64,000 bases of DNA from Bacteroidota bacterium (GCA_028875875.1 JAGWUV010000007.1:1-64000), one strand, 5' to 3'. Shown: positions 17,804 to 27,771, numbered from the stretch's first letter. Numbers and translations are program-made. Notes: generated by a model not told the origin, from the letters alone.

Positions 17804-18415
17804 TTAATTCTTTCCGCCAGCTTTAGTTGCAGGTTTGGCAGCAGGTTTTGTAGCAGCGCCACCTGTTAATGCTTTAACCTGGTCTTCAATTTCTTTTGGT
17901 AATGGTATTTTTAATTTGGCCAGTACACGCAATGTAAATTCATTAGCTTTTTCTGGTTCAAAGTATTCAAATACATCAGGCTTGAATACATGTGTATATT
18001 TCTGTTCTGTTACAACTGCCTGGAAAGCTTCTCCTATCTTTTCAAGGTATGGTTTCAGCAATTCGCTTTGTTTTTGCTGTACCATTTGGTTTTGATATTG
18101 CTGCCAGTTTTGAATTTTGTAGAAATGTTGAGATAATTCTTTCTGTACAATTTGTTTTTTAGAAGGATTCATAGTAGCAGAATCTTTCTTGTACATACTA
18201 TCAATTCTTTTAAACTCATCCAATTCATAATCATATTCTGTTTTCAATGAATCCTGAACATATTTTTGAATTAAAGAATCTACTTTTTGAATACCAGGCA
18301 TTAATCCTAACACAGTTTCGCGATCGAATAAGCCTATTTTCACTTGTGCTTTCGTGTTATTGGCAAAAACAAGTACAGATGTAATAGCCAAACACACTGC
18401 GAGAATTTTCTTCAT
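17804..18415 (-). CDS. OmpH/Skp family periplasmic chaperone (second copy)
   Basis: A 203-residue secreted protein with an N-terminal signal (cleavage near NTKA), then a Skp-like arrangement of a short beta core and long coiled-coil arms, rich in Lys, Gln and Glu (KKDSATMNPSKKQIVQKEL region). It ends in a low-complexity Ala/Lys/Pro tail. Skp-like proteins hold unfolded outer membrane proteins on their way to BamA. It is the second of two ompH-like genes behind bamA and is more divergent than the first. Distinct client proteins for the two copies would be inference. Confidence 0.9.
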   Translation of the reverse strand: MKKILAVCLAITSVLVFANNTKAQVKIGLFDRETVLGLMPGIQKVDSLIQKYVQDSLKTEYDYELDEFKRIDSMYKKDSATMNPSKKQIVQKELSQHFYKIQNWQQYQNQMVQQKQSELLKPYLEKIGEAFQAVVTEQKYTHVFKPDVFEYFEPEKANEFTLRVLAKLKIPLPKEIEDQVKALTGGAATKPAAKPATKAGGKN

Positions 18416-18452
18416 TGTTGTGTTTTTATATTTAGTTGTGTTTTAAAAAATT

Positions 18453-18965
18453 TTAAAGTTGAATGCCCATTTCCCTAAGCACATCATCGCTCTTATCTAG
18501 CTTTGGGTCGGCAAATATAACGGTAATTCCTTCACTTTTATCCAGAACAAAATCATATCCTTTGGCTACTGCAATTTTCTGAATAGCGGTATAAACCTTA
18601 TCCTGAATTGGCTTTATAAGCCTTTGCCTTTCTTTAAAAACATCTCCATCATATCCAAACCTTTTCTTCTGTAATTCCCTTACTTCCTTCTCTTTCGCAA
18701 ACAATTCAGCCTCTCTTTTTTTCTTCAGTTCATCACTCAGCATTACTTGCTCTGCATCATAATCTTTATACATTTTATCGAGTTCAGCCTGCTTGGTATC
18801 GATCTCTTTCTGCCACTGCTCGCTGATCTGCTGAATCTTCTTATCTGCATCTTTGTATTCGGGCAGCTTGTTTAAAATGTACTTCGTATCAATCACTGCA
18901 TAACGTTGTGCATGAACTGCTACAGCACTTACCATTAATAAAAGAGCGAATACTATTTTTTTCAT
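18453..18965 (-). CDS. OmpH/Skp family periplasmic chaperone (first copy)
   Basis: A 170-residue Skp homologue: a signal peptide (cleaved near VHAQ), the core start RYAVIDTKYILNKLPEY, a charged coiled coil (KKIQQISEQWQKEID onward) and the returning core strand GYDFVLDKSEGITVIFADP. It is typical in length for the family. It lies 29 bp downstream of bamA and 37 bp upstream of a second copy, in the usual Bacteroidota order bamA-ompH-ompH. Confidence 0.94.
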   Translation of the reverse strand: MKKIVFALLLMVSAVAVHAQRYAVIDTKYILNKLPEYKDADKKIQQISEQWQKEIDTKQAELDKMYKDYDAEQVMLSDELKKKREAELFAKEKEVRELQKKRFGYDGDVFKERQRLIKPIQDKVYTAIQKIAVAKGYDFVLDKSEGITVIFADPKLDKSDDVLREMGIQL

Positions 18966-18994
18966 ACAGAAAGATTTAGACTGATGAATAGTTT

Positions 18995-21745
18995 TTATTC
19001 TGGTTCGTAACCAAGCATGAAAGTAAAGCGGGCCGCATCTTTCAAACTACCTCCGGGAGTTATCCTGTCTAATCCGATACCATAATCAAATCCTAACAAT
19101 CCGAACATTGGCAGGAAGAATCGCATACCCACACCTACTGCACGCCTTAACTGGAATGGATTGTACTCTTTGAAGTCGTACCAACCGTTCGCTGCTTCGA
19201 AGAAAGTTAACGCATAAATGGTACTGCTTGGGTTCAAACTCAAAGGATAACGCAACTCCAGGGTATATTTATTGAAGATAGTAAAATACCTGCTGGCACC
19301 TGTTTGATCGGGGTTAACCCTGGGATCTGAAGTTTCATATACCGGGTAACCTCTGTGTGCAATGATATCATAACCGATCAACGCATACTGGTTACTCATA
19401 CCTGCATCACCCAACTGGAACCTTTCAAATGGTGAAATATCGAGGTTGGGATTATATCTTCCCAGATAGCCGTATTTAGCAGCCACTTTCATTACGAGCT
19501 GCTTGTTGTGGTCTTCACCACTACCTTTTGTTAATGGCACATACCATTCGCCATTGAACCTCCATTTATGGTATTCTATCCACCTGTATTTACCACCGCC
19601 AACTGTTTCTTTAACAATGTTCGGGTTAAGTAACGAATAAGGTGGCGTTAACTGCAAGCTCAGCATAAAGTTAGAACCGGTTCTTGGAAACAACGGTGCA
19701 TCGATTGATGAGCGTTGTAATGCGATTTTGAAGTTAAAGTTGTGGGAATAACCATTATTAAAATCAGGCAATGTATACGGACTGATATAATAGTTAACCA
19801 GCTTATAACGAGTGAAGTTTAATCCTAATGATAATGAGAAATAGTCATCTGGCCATTGCAGCTGTTTGGCTAAACTTACAGAAGCACCGGTTGTACGGAT
19901 ATAGGAGCTGTTGGCTGCAGTACTTGTATATGTACCTGTTAACGGATCGTACGCATTGGCAAACTTGGTATCATATACCGAGAAGGCTAACGTATTACGC
20001 TTTCTTCCCCCTAACCACGGCTCGGTGAATGAGAAGTTATAGGAACGGAAGGCCCTTCCATTACTTTGTACACGAAGGCTTAGTTTTTGTCCATCACCCA
20101 TTGGTAAAGGATCCCAAGCAGATTTATGAAATAAATTCTTAGCTGAGAAGTTATTGAACGTAACACCCACAGTTCCTGTTAAACCGATCATACCACCCCA
20201 GCCGGCACTCAGCTCTAACTGGTCACTCGATTTTTCTTCCACCGAATAATTAATATCCACTGTTCCATCATCAGGATTAGGTACAGGGTTGATACCAATT
20301 TTTTCCTGGTTAAAGAAGTTTAACTGAGCTATTTCACGTTGGGAACGGATCAAATCTGTTCTGCTGAATTTTTCACCCGGTATTGTTCTGATCTCTCTTC
20401 GGATCACATATTCTTTCGTTTTATCATTACCGGTGATACGCACGTTTTTAATAGTTGCCTGCGGACCTTCAACGATTCTTATTTCATAATCGATGGTATC
20501 GTTATACACTGCTGTTTCTACAGGATCAGCTCTGAAGAAAAGGTAACCATCATCCATGTATAAACTACTAACATCACCGGTTTCAGAAGCACCGCTCTTT
20601 CCTAGCTTTTTATTCAGGGTTTCCATATTATAGGTATCACCCTTTTTAATACCCAATATCAATGTTAAAACAGAATCCGGGTATTTTGTATTTCCTCTCC
20701 ATGCGATATTGCCGAAATAATAGCGATGTCCCTCACTTAAAGCAATATCAATATTAATATCCCCTTTTTTATTACTGTATACTTTATCTTTTACAATCGC
20801 TGCATCCCTGTAGCCAATTGAGTTATAAAAATCTAACAAGGTCTCTTTATCTTCTTCGTACTTCTTTTCGCTAAACTTAGCTGAAGTGAAGAATTTAAAA
20901 CGAACGTATGGATCGAGTACCCTTCTTGTTTTTGTGAAAGTTAAGAATCCTTTATCGGCAAGGTATTCGTCGAATGTATATTTTTTAGGATTGATAAATC
21001 CGCCAGCGTCATCTTCAGGGAATAAGGTTAACCTTGTTTTTTCTTTGGTTCCTTTCAGTTGTTTTTTAAGCTTCGTATCTACAATAGTGTTACCATCGAA
21101 GTTGATGTTATTGATCTTAACCTTTGTACCCTTATCAACATCAAAAACAAGTGATAATGAGTTTTGAATAGAAGTATCTTTTCTTTCTTCAATAGTTACT
21201 TTGGCATTCTGAAAACCTTTCTCAAAATAATATTTTCTGATTGCTTCAGAAGCCGTACGCTTCATATTTTCAGTAACCACACGACCAGCTACCAACCCTG
21301 TTTTACCTGTGAGGTCATCGCTCTCTCCTTTCTTCACACCTTTAAAAATAAACTTAGCCAACCTGGGTCTTTCTGTTACATCGATCTCTACGTTAATAGT
21401 ATTTCCTTTTAAACCAATGATGTAGATTTTTACATCACTGAAATAATTCTGGCTCCAGAGTTTATTGATCGATTTAGAAAAATTATCACCACCGGGGATC
21501 ATTACCTCATCACCAACACTGATGCCTGCAATTGATAAAAGCAGGTTTTCATCAAAGTATTTATTGCCGGTGATTTTAATAGAAGCAATTTTATATTTTT
21601 TGGGAGTTTTCTGATTAAAGATATTAATCAGATCAGCATTGATTGAAGTTATAGTAGTATCAGAACTTTTTTCCTGTGAATGGCCATATACACAAAGAAC
21701 GCTCAGCAAAAACACCAGGGCTATTGATTTGTAAACTTTCTGCAT
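18995..21745 (-). CDS. bamA: Outer membrane protein assembly factor BamA
   Basis: A 916-residue BamA, the essential insertase for outer membrane beta-barrels. After a signal peptide come five POTRA domains (about 50-470; for example IKITGNKYFDENLLLSIAGI and VRITGNDKTKEYVIRREIRT), then a 16-strand barrel. The last strand reads RFTFMLGYEPE, so the terminal residue is Glu rather than the usual aromatic residue. Around residues 230-330 the POTRA region has a longer insert than in proteobacterial BamA, as is common in this phylum. It lies upstream of the two ompH chaperones, 140 bp after uppS. Confidence 0.97.
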   Translation of the reverse strand: MQKVYKSIALVFLLSVLCVYGHSQEKSSDTTITSINADLINIFNQKTPKKYKIASIKITGNKYFDENLLLSIAGISVGDEVMIPGGDNFSKSINKLWSQNYFSDVKIYIIGLKGNTINVEIDVTERPRLAKFIFKGVKKGESDDLTGKTGLVAGRVVTENMKRTASEAIRKYYFEKGFQNAKVTIEERKDTSIQNSLSLVFDVDKGTKVKINNINFDGNTIVDTKLKKQLKGTKEKTRLTLFPEDDAGGFINPKKYTFDEYLADKGFLTFTKTRRVLDPYVRFKFFTSAKFSEKKYEEDKETLLDFYNSIGYRDAAIVKDKVYSNKKGDINIDIALSEGHRYYFGNIAWRGNTKYPDSVLTLILGIKKGDTYNMETLNKKLGKSGASETGDVSSLYMDDGYLFFRADPVETAVYNDTIDYEIRIVEGPQATIKNVRITGNDKTKEYVIRREIRTIPGEKFSRTDLIRSQREIAQLNFFNQEKIGINPVPNPDDGTVDINYSVEEKSSDQLELSAGWGGMIGLTGTVGVTFNNFSAKNLFHKSAWDPLPMGDGQKLSLRVQSNGRAFRSYNFSFTEPWLGGRKRNTLAFSVYDTKFANAYDPLTGTYTSTAANSSYIRTTGASVSLAKQLQWPDDYFSLSLGLNFTRYKLVNYYISPYTLPDFNNGYSHNFNFKIALQRSSIDAPLFPRTGSNFMLSLQLTPPYSLLNPNIVKETVGGGKYRWIEYHKWRFNGEWYVPLTKGSGEDHNKQLVMKVAAKYGYLGRYNPNLDISPFERFQLGDAGMSNQYALIGYDIIAHRGYPVYETSDPRVNPDQTGASRYFTIFNKYTLELRYPLSLNPSSTIYALTFFEAANGWYDFKEYNPFQLRRAVGVGMRFFLPMFGLLGFDYGIGLDRITPGGSLKDAARFTFMLGYEPE

Positions 21746-21884
21746 TCCGGTTTCGGTTTATAAAATTCGAATCTGCCTGATTTTATTGATTTTTTGCTTT
21801 TCGGCAGTCGATTTTGCTTTTAAGTTGGGCAAATTAAAGGGAATATTTAAAAGTCTTTGTTAAATCAGCCCACATATTTTTTTG

Positions 21885-22646
21885 TTATACGGGTTGTTTT
21901 TCATTCTGTAATTGTTGGCCGGTTTTACCAAATCTTCTTTCCCTTCCCTGGAAATCGATGATGGCCTCGTATAAATTTTCTTTTCTGAAATCCGGCCAGC
22001 GGGTATTTGTGAAATACAATTCGGCGTAGGCGAGCTGGTAAAGCAGGAAATTACTGATCCTGTACTCACCACTGGTTCTGATCATTAATTCAGGATCCGG
22101 AAAATTGCTGGTGGTTAAATAGCGTTGCAGGGTATGTTGATCTATCATTTCAGGGTTAATTTTACCAGCCTGTACATCCAAACCGATTGTTTTCACGGCA
22201 TTTACCAGTTCCCAGCGGCTACTGTAACTCAATGCCATAATAAGGTTCAGGCCGGTATTTTTAGCGGTCATTTCCAGGGCTTCCTGGAGTTCGTTATAAG
22301 CATAACCGGGTAGCATAGACATATCACCAATCACATGCAGCCGGATATTATTTTTATTGAGAATAGGAACTTCTTTACGGATAGTTTCTACCAATAATGA
22401 CATTAATCCATCTACTTCCTGCTGGGGACGATCCCAGTTTTCGGTGCTGAATGCATATAAAGTAAGGTAACCTACACCCAATTCAGCACATCCTTCCACA
22501 ATATTTCGCACACTTTCTACCCCATGAAAATGGCCGTACAAACGCTCCTGGCCTTTCTCTTCGGCCCAGCGCCCATTGCCGTCCATAATAATGGCGATGT
22601 GTTGGGGTAAACGTGATTTATCTATTTGATCTGCTAATGATGACAT
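21885..22646 (-). CDS. uppS: Isoprenyl transferase (undecaprenyl diphosphate synthase)
   Basis: A 253-residue cis-prenyltransferase that extends farnesyl diphosphate with isopentenyl diphosphate to make the C55 lipid carrier for peptidoglycan and surface glycans. The signature IAIIMDGNGRWAEEKG with catalytic Asp, the GH-x-x-G segment (YGHFHGVESV), LTLYAFSTENW and the C-terminal MIRTSGEYRISNFLLYQLAYAEL in outline (RTSGE, RISNFLL) are all present. It has its own putative promoter and precedes bamA. Confidence 0.97.
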   Translation of the reverse strand: MSSLADQIDKSRLPQHIAIIMDGNGRWAEEKGQERLYGHFHGVESVRNIVEGCAELGVGYLTLYAFSTENWDRPQQEVDGLMSLLVETIRKEVPILNKNNIRLHVIGDMSMLPGYAYNELQEALEMTAKNTGLNLIMALSYSSRWELVNAVKTIGLDVQAGKINPEMIDQHTLQRYLTTSNFPDPELMIRTSGEYRISNFLLYQLAYAELYFTNTRWPDFRKENLYEAIIDFQGRERRFGKTGQQLQNEKQPV

Positions 22647-22670
22647 GATGTTACCTTCTTATTGCAACGG

Positions 22671-22678
22671 CAAAAGTA
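22671..22678 (-). promoter_or_regulatory. Putative -7 promoter element of uppS
   Basis: Minus-strand TACTTTTG is an exact match to the Bacteroidota consensus TAnnTTTG and lies 25 bp before the uppS start. No clear TTTG element is seen at -33. It suggests uppS is transcribed separately from the DUF6089 gene upstream. Confidence 0.45.
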
Positions 22679-22723
22679 GTAAATCGTTTTGGATGCTTAA
22701 GATTTTTACGCGGCAGCCTCTTT

Positions 22724-23572
22724 CTAATGGGTTGGGCAGCGGTAAGATTGAAGGTTGAAGGAAACTCCCACCTGGAAAGAAGCATAAGAATCTTTCTGGG
22801 TACTGGTTCCTCTTTGGCGACCTTTGATACCTATGGGGGTTCCGGTTTCATAACTCCTGTCTTGCAGCAGGTACCAGGTAGAAGGATTTCCCGATGCATC
22901 TGTCGCCGGAAAAGCATCCGGCGCATAATTTCCGCTAACATCATCCAGGTAATCAGTGGTAGTAAACCGGTAAGAAACTTCTGCAAACAAGTTCATCTGC
23001 TGGTTTAAAGCATATTTAAAACCAAGAGTTAAAGGAATACACATGGCTGTATTACTGTAAGGTTTTAAATTAGGATATAAAGGACTTCCCTGTCCCTCCG
23101 TGCCCAAAGGGCGTAAAAAAATCTTTTGCCCAGCCAGGTAAGTGTAAGGATCATAGGAGAAAATTCCTACCCCTAAACCCACATAGGGTGTGTACCGGTA
23201 TTCTGAAAAGCCGGGATAAAATTTGAAGAAATTGAAGATGCCGCTTACACTCATCTCCCATACATTGCTGTTAAAGCTAAGGTTCCTCCTGCGTTGTACC
23301 GGGTTTTGGCTATATACATCCGAATAACCCAGAAACAGGTAATTACCCGATATTTTTACACCTACATAATTATTGAATTGCTTCTGGTAAAAAAGCCCGG
23401 CAGCAAATTTTGGTTTGTTAATTCTTCCGTCTGGATTTAGATCTCCAAAATAATGGCCAAACCCTATAGATGCACCCAGCTCTCCCTGGTGCACAAAACT
23501 TTCATACATCTGCGATTGGGCAGCTCCTGCGAGCAGCATAATAATGAACAGCGAGGATATTTTTTTAACCAT
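22724..23572 (-). CDS. DUF6089 family outer membrane beta-barrel protein (first copy)
   Basis: A 282-residue predicted small beta-barrel with a signal peptide (MVKKISSL to GAAQSQ). Family hallmarks are GELGASIGFGHYFGDLN, the YTPYVGLGVGIF strand and FAEVSYRFTTTDYLDDVSG near the end, followed by a YASFQVGVSFNL strand and a C-terminal Arg-Cys-Pro. I placed the start at 23572 because the signal peptide begins there; a 16-codon upstream extension looks non-coding. The family is Bacteroidota-specific, and its placement between NAD kinase and uppS/bamA is recurrent. Function is unknown; a link to envelope assembly is inference. Confidence 0.88.
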   Translation of the reverse strand: MVKKISSLFIIMLLAGAAQSQMYESFVHQGELGASIGFGHYFGDLNPDGRINKPKFAAGLFYQKQFNNYVGVKISGNYLFLGYSDVYSQNPVQRRRNLSFNSNVWEMSVSGIFNFFKFYPGFSEYRYTPYVGLGVGIFSYDPYTYLAGQKIFLRPLGTEGQGSPLYPNLKPYSNTAMCIPLTLGFKYALNQQMNLFAEVSYRFTTTDYLDDVSGNYAPDAFPATDASGNPSTWYLLQDRSYETGTPIGIKGRQRGTSTQKDSYASFQVGVSFNLQSYRCPTH

Positions 23573-23643
23573 CAGTTTAGAGATATATTGCTGTAAATAT
23601 AGATACTTAGATACTGACAACCATTTAAATGCTGCGTACTATT

Positions 23644-24522
23644 TTAGTTTCTTTTATCTAAGCCCCAGGTAAGTTTATCACGCAGGGTTGATAAGAAACT
23701 TCCCTCATTCAATTTAAGCAAATTAGCTGTAAATTTTTCTTTCTTCACTGCCAGCTGGATAGATTTATCTACAATTTCTCTCCTGGCATCCATTACGCAA
23801 ATAAACTGATCGGCCCTGGCTTCAACCTCAAAGGAGATCACACTGGTATCGGCCACTACGATAGAACGTACGTTTAAGTTATGCGGTGCTACCGGAGTGA
23901 TCACAAAACTGGATGATTCGGGGAAGAGTATCGGCCCGTTACAACTCATATTATACCCTGTAGAACCCGTTGGTGTGGATACGATCAAACCATCGGCCCA
24001 GTAGGTATTGAGGAATTCACCATTAAGATAAGTGTGAATTTTGATCATGGGAGACATATCCCGTTTATGAATGGCAAACTCGTTCAATGCAAACGGTGCA
24101 TTCTCAAAAACAGGCAGGCTGGCATCTACATGAATGAGGCTGCGTTTATCGGGAATAAGGGTTCTGCTTACCAATGCATCAATGGCGCTGATCAGTTCAT
24201 CAGGACTGATATTAGCAAGGAATCCCAATCGGCCAAAATTAATACCGAGGATAGGAATATTACTGTCTCTTACCAATGTAACAGAATCAAGTATCGTTCC
24301 ATCACCGCCCAGTGATATGAGGCATTCTACATCATCATCCAAATCTTCCGAAACCTGGAAAGGGGTGATATTGGTAAGCAGTTTGGATGATAAAGGATAT
24401 TGACTGAGCAATGGCCTGTATAAAAGAACTTTTATTTTATGTTTGGCAAGTTGTTCTAACAATAATTGTAAAGGGCTCTCCTGATCTACATCCAAACCTC
24501 TACTGTATATAGCAACTTTCAT
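23644..24522 (-). CDS. nadK: NAD kinase
   Basis: A 292-residue ATP-NAD kinase that makes NADP in the cytoplasm. It has the catalytic GGDGTILD motif, GINFGRLGFLANI, the NE-type substrate segment (FALNEFAIHK) and the STPTGSTGYNMSCNGPIL signature. I chose the ATG at 24522, where MKVAIYSRG matches the family N-terminus; 30 further codons upstream are open but look unrelated. It follows the BamA-like barrel gene and precedes the DUF6089 gene. Confidence 0.96.
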   Translation of the reverse strand: MKVAIYSRGLDVDQESPLQLLLEQLAKHKIKVLLYRPLLSQYPLSSKLLTNITPFQVSEDLDDDVECLISLGGDGTILDSVTLVRDSNIPILGINFGRLGFLANISPDELISAIDALVSRTLIPDKRSLIHVDASLPVFENAPFALNEFAIHKRDMSPMIKIHTYLNGEFLNTYWADGLIVSTPTGSTGYNMSCNGPILFPESSSFVITPVAPHNLNVRSIVVADTSVISFEVEARADQFICVMDARREIVDKSIQLAVKKEKFTANLLKLNEGSFLSTLRDKLTWGLDKRN

Positions 24523-24615
24523 TTGTTTTTTATTTGATGAAAACAGTTGGGAACGATGCAGTGTGCGACGCAACGGCAGCATAATCGATGCACTACAGCT
24601 GGTTACATACACTTC

Positions 24616-26043
24616 TTAAAAATCGTTCCGGGCATGTAAATATAAACCATTGTATCCGAGTTGGTTGAACGTGAACTCAAATTTGAAAACGAAATCATAT
24701 ATAGAAACCACATCAAGGCCCACGCCGTAAGAGTGCAGCAGTGTGTTATTTAGTAAATTATTGGTTACATAAGGATTGTAGGCATATCCTACATCGGCAT
24801 ATGCTTTCAGGTAGAAACGGAAAGGAATCTTATCGTGTGTTTTGGTTCGAATGGGCGGATGAAAAATATATTTAAACACTTGCCGGTTGAAAGAAATTTT
24901 TCCGATGCCGCCGGCCATTCCATCTACGACATAGTATTCAAGGCCACGCATAAAACTGTTGCCATAACCGAATAATCCCTGGCTGAAGAAATAAGGATTG
25001 TAGGGAAACTTAACACTGGCAATGCCTTCGAGTGTCATAAATGTTTTGGCATTGAACGACTTTGCATAAATGGCATGTGTACTGATTTGCCAGAGGTTGG
25101 TAAGCTTATCCAGGCCACGTTTATAAATACTTCCCTCGAAGAGAATACCTTTTGTAGGATACACATTATAATCTGCATTGAGGTAACGATAAGTATATGC
25201 AAAATCTATATAGCTGATCTGTGTTCGTTGTTCGGGATAGAACATGGGGTTTATTTTCAATACCGTATCTGCAACAGACTGGTGCGTATAGCCGATACGA
25301 AAATAGTGCCTTTGCCTGAGATCAGGACGATAAGAGTAGGTGATGTCTCCGCGTAAGCCTTCGATAATGAAATCGGGTGTATCAAAGAACAATTGTTTGT
25401 TATCGAGACTAGTGGCATAGTTCAATTCGTGCTGCCTGGCATAGGAAACACCTACATTAATTCCTTTGGTAAGGCTTTTATTAAAGAAGGGCAGATCGTA
25501 CCTCGCAGTTAACTGGTGTGTATAGCCGGTAATAAACCATAGATTCAATTTATCATTCTGGCCGGTGGTATTACTGTATGTAAATTTCAATCCATAATTT
25601 ACCCTTGCCAGGCTTCTGTTTTCCTGTACCCACCACTGGTTAAAGTTCCGGTCTACCAACCTGAAATACGGTAAAGGGAAGAAATACCACCGTTCCTTAA
25701 CATTGATCTTAATGTATACAACATTGCCCTTTTGTGATGCAACATAAAGGCTGTCATCTACAAAAAGAGCCGTATTGTAAATCAGTTGTTTTGATTCGAC
25801 TAATTTTCTGTTCAGGTCAGACAATAAAATCTTATCGCCTTTTTTAAAAGTCATTTCCCGGAGAATAATGTATTCTCTTGTTTTTTTATTGCCTGAAACT
25901 TCAATACCTCCTATAATAACAGTGCTGTTAGGGGTTAAAAAAGAAGTATCAAAAGTTGGAATTGTATCTGTAGTTGCAGGAACATTAAGTGCATACCCCT
26001 TTACTGCAAAGCAGAGTAACAGTAATACAAATGATCGCTTCAT
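24616..26043 (-). CDS. BamA/TamA family outer membrane protein with one POTRA domain
   Basis: A 475-residue Omp85-superfamily protein: a signal peptide, a single POTRA-like domain at about 40-115 (IGGIEVSGNKKTREYIILREM) and a bacterial surface antigen (D15) barrel to a C-terminal Phe (LHARNDF). It is much shorter than BamA (916 residues in this window), which has five POTRA domains. Such short Omp85 proteins are frequent in Bacteroidota and their substrates are unknown. The gene lies just upstream of nadK. Confidence 0.88.
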   Translation of the reverse strand: MKRSFVLLLLCFAVKGYALNVPATTDTIPTFDTSFLTPNSTVIIGGIEVSGNKKTREYIILREMTFKKGDKILLSDLNRKLVESKQLIYNTALFVDDSLYVASQKGNVVYIKINVKERWYFFPLPYFRLVDRNFNQWWVQENRSLARVNYGLKFTYSNTTGQNDKLNLWFITGYTHQLTARYDLPFFNKSLTKGINVGVSYARQHELNYATSLDNKQLFFDTPDFIIEGLRGDITYSYRPDLRQRHYFRIGYTHQSVADTVLKINPMFYPEQRTQISYIDFAYTYRYLNADYNVYPTKGILFEGSIYKRGLDKLTNLWQISTHAIYAKSFNAKTFMTLEGIASVKFPYNPYFFSQGLFGYGNSFMRGLEYYVVDGMAGGIGKISFNRQVFKYIFHPPIRTKTHDKIPFRFYLKAYADVGYAYNPYVTNNLLNNTLLHSYGVGLDVVSIYDFVFKFEFTFNQLGYNGLYLHARNDF

Positions 26044-26132
26044 TACAGTAAGGGAAACGCTTTTTGGTGAGCGGTAAAAATAAGTGATTGGTAAATAAAG
26101 ATACTGTTATATGTGAAAAATTAACAAGCAGG

Positions 26133-26792
26133 CTACATGTTCAGGTAAGTCATGAGCAAATTATAATTCTCCTTTAGTTCATTGGTATATTGCTCTTCGC
26201 CAACATAGTAGCGAACAACATAATCATATCGCTGGAAAGTAGAGAGAATATCGCTGATCTCTTTTTTATTGATCTTGACAGTTACCAGTACCAATCCGGT
26301 TTCCGGTTCGGTATATGTATTCAGCTGCGTAATATAGGCATCGTTGGTTTCAACCAAGCGACTGATTTCTCCAAAAGAGTAGTTTCTTTTGTCTAACTCA
26401 AGTATTATAAAACCGCCGGGTTCTTCAACGCCTGTAAAAGTGGCCAATTGTTTCAGGAGCTGACCGGCAGTGAGTACCCCTTCTATGCCATACTGGTCAT
26501 TGACCACCACCACCAGGGATAACTGCTCTTGCAGCAACTGCTGCACTGCCAGCATAAAGAACGTATCAGGCTTAACTGCTTGCTGAATGAATAAATGTTG
26601 CAAAACAGCGATTGTAGATTCTTCGTCGGTATCTAGCAGATCATCTTTGCTTACCAACCCTACATACTTTTCTTCACTTTGAACAGGCAGATGTTGCACT
26701 TCGTAATCTTCCATCCATTGCAATACAAGAGCAACCTTATCGGTGAGGTTAATTACAGGATAATCTTTTTGTATTAAGGTGGAAGCTAGCAT
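26133..26792 (-). CDS. CBS-pair protein with C-terminal ACT-like domain
   Basis: A 219-residue cytosolic protein. Two CBS motifs span about residues 1-125 (VINLTDKVALVLQWMEDYEVQHLPV, in outline VALVLQWM and HLPV; then LSLVVVVNDQYGIEGVLT). The C-terminal part (about 130-219) looks like an ACT-type fold (GGFIILELDKRNYSFGEIS). CBS pairs usually bind adenine nucleotides, ACT domains small metabolites. The regulatory target is unknown. It lies between the alpha/beta hydrolase and the BamA-like gene on the same strand. Confidence 0.85.
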   Translation of the reverse strand: MLASTLIQKDYPVINLTDKVALVLQWMEDYEVQHLPVQSEEKYVGLVSKDDLLDTDEESTIAVLQHLFIQQAVKPDTFFMLAVQQLLQEQLSLVVVVNDQYGIEGVLTAGQLLKQLATFTGVEEPGGFIILELDKRNYSFGEISRLVETNDAYITQLNTYTEPETGLVLVTVKINKKEISDILSTFQRYDYVVRYYVGEEQYTNELKENYNLLMTYLNM

Positions 26793-26827
26793 TTATTTTA
26801 ATCAATCTACTATACAGACACAAAAAC

Positions 26828-27607
26828 TCAAGCAATCGTTGCTGCCGGTTGCCTCATTTTTGTTAAAAATCTGTCCAATATTTCGTTAAACTCACCAGGT
26901 ACTTCCATCATAGGTGCATGGCCGCATTTATCAATAAAATACAACTCGCTGTTGGGTATCAGTTTATTGAATTCACGGCCTACAAACGGTGGTGTAATGG
27001 TATCATTATTACCCCATATCAGTAAAGTAGGTTGTTTAATCTGGTTTAATTCTTCGCCGAGGTTACTGCGTATGGCGCTTTTTGCCAATGCAATAATTTT
27101 GATAACTTTTAAACGGTTATTGGTTATTTCAAATACTTCATCTACCAGTTCTTTGGTAGCGACCGCAGGATCGTAAAAAGTAACTTCTGTTTTCTTCCTT
27201 ATGTATTCGTAATCACCCCTTTTTGGATAGCTATCGCCCATTCCATTCTCAAACAAACCTGAACTACCGGTGAGAATAAGCGATTTTATCTTTTCGGGAT
27301 GCTTCAGTACATGTACCAATGCCACATGTCCCCCTAAGGAGTTACCCAGTAAATGAATATTATCATATCCACGTACTTCTATAAATTTTTGTACGTGTTT
27401 TTCCAGCCCATTAACTGTAGTGTGAAAAATATCCAAATCGAACAATGGCAATAAGGGCACTACCACTTTGTATTTATGCCTGAAGTGTTCAACCAGGTCC
27501 TTAAAATTACTTAAGGCACCAAACAAACCATGCAAAAGCAATAAGGGTTCACCCTCACCTTCTTCTATAAACTTAAACTTATCTACTGTTTTTACTTGAT
27601 ACTCCAT
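26828..27607 (-). CDS. Alpha/beta hydrolase
   Basis: A 259-residue cytosolic alpha/beta hydrolase. The oxyanion loop is LLLLHGLFGALSNF, the nucleophile elbow GNSLGGH, the acidic residue lies in LLIWGNNDTITPP and the catalytic His in KCGHAPMMEVP. The full catalytic triad is thus present. No signal peptide. The substrate cannot be told from sequence; similar enzymes cleave esters or C-C bonds of meta-cleavage products. Confidence 0.92.
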   Translation of the reverse strand: MEYQVKTVDKFKFIEEGEGEPLLLLHGLFGALSNFKDLVEHFRHKYKVVVPLLPLFDLDIFHTTVNGLEKHVQKFIEVRGYDNIHLLGNSLGGHVALVHVLKHPEKIKSLILTGSSGLFENGMGDSYPKRGDYEYIRKKTEVTFYDPAVATKELVDEVFEITNNRLKVIKIIALAKSAIRSNLGEELNQIKQPTLLIWGNNDTITPPFVGREFNKLIPNSELYFIDKCGHAPMMEVPGEFNEILDRFLTKMRQPAATIA

Positions 27608-27771
27608 GATTAACTCTTATGCAAGCGAACGTTTTCTTGACCAGTTACAAATAAATGAAAAATACTTCTAAAAAAGCAAAACTATCCATCTGTTAATGAT
27701 GCGATAACCAGATGTTTGCTAAATTACTTTTTTTATTCTATAAAATGAACACTCGCCAACAACCCGATGCG

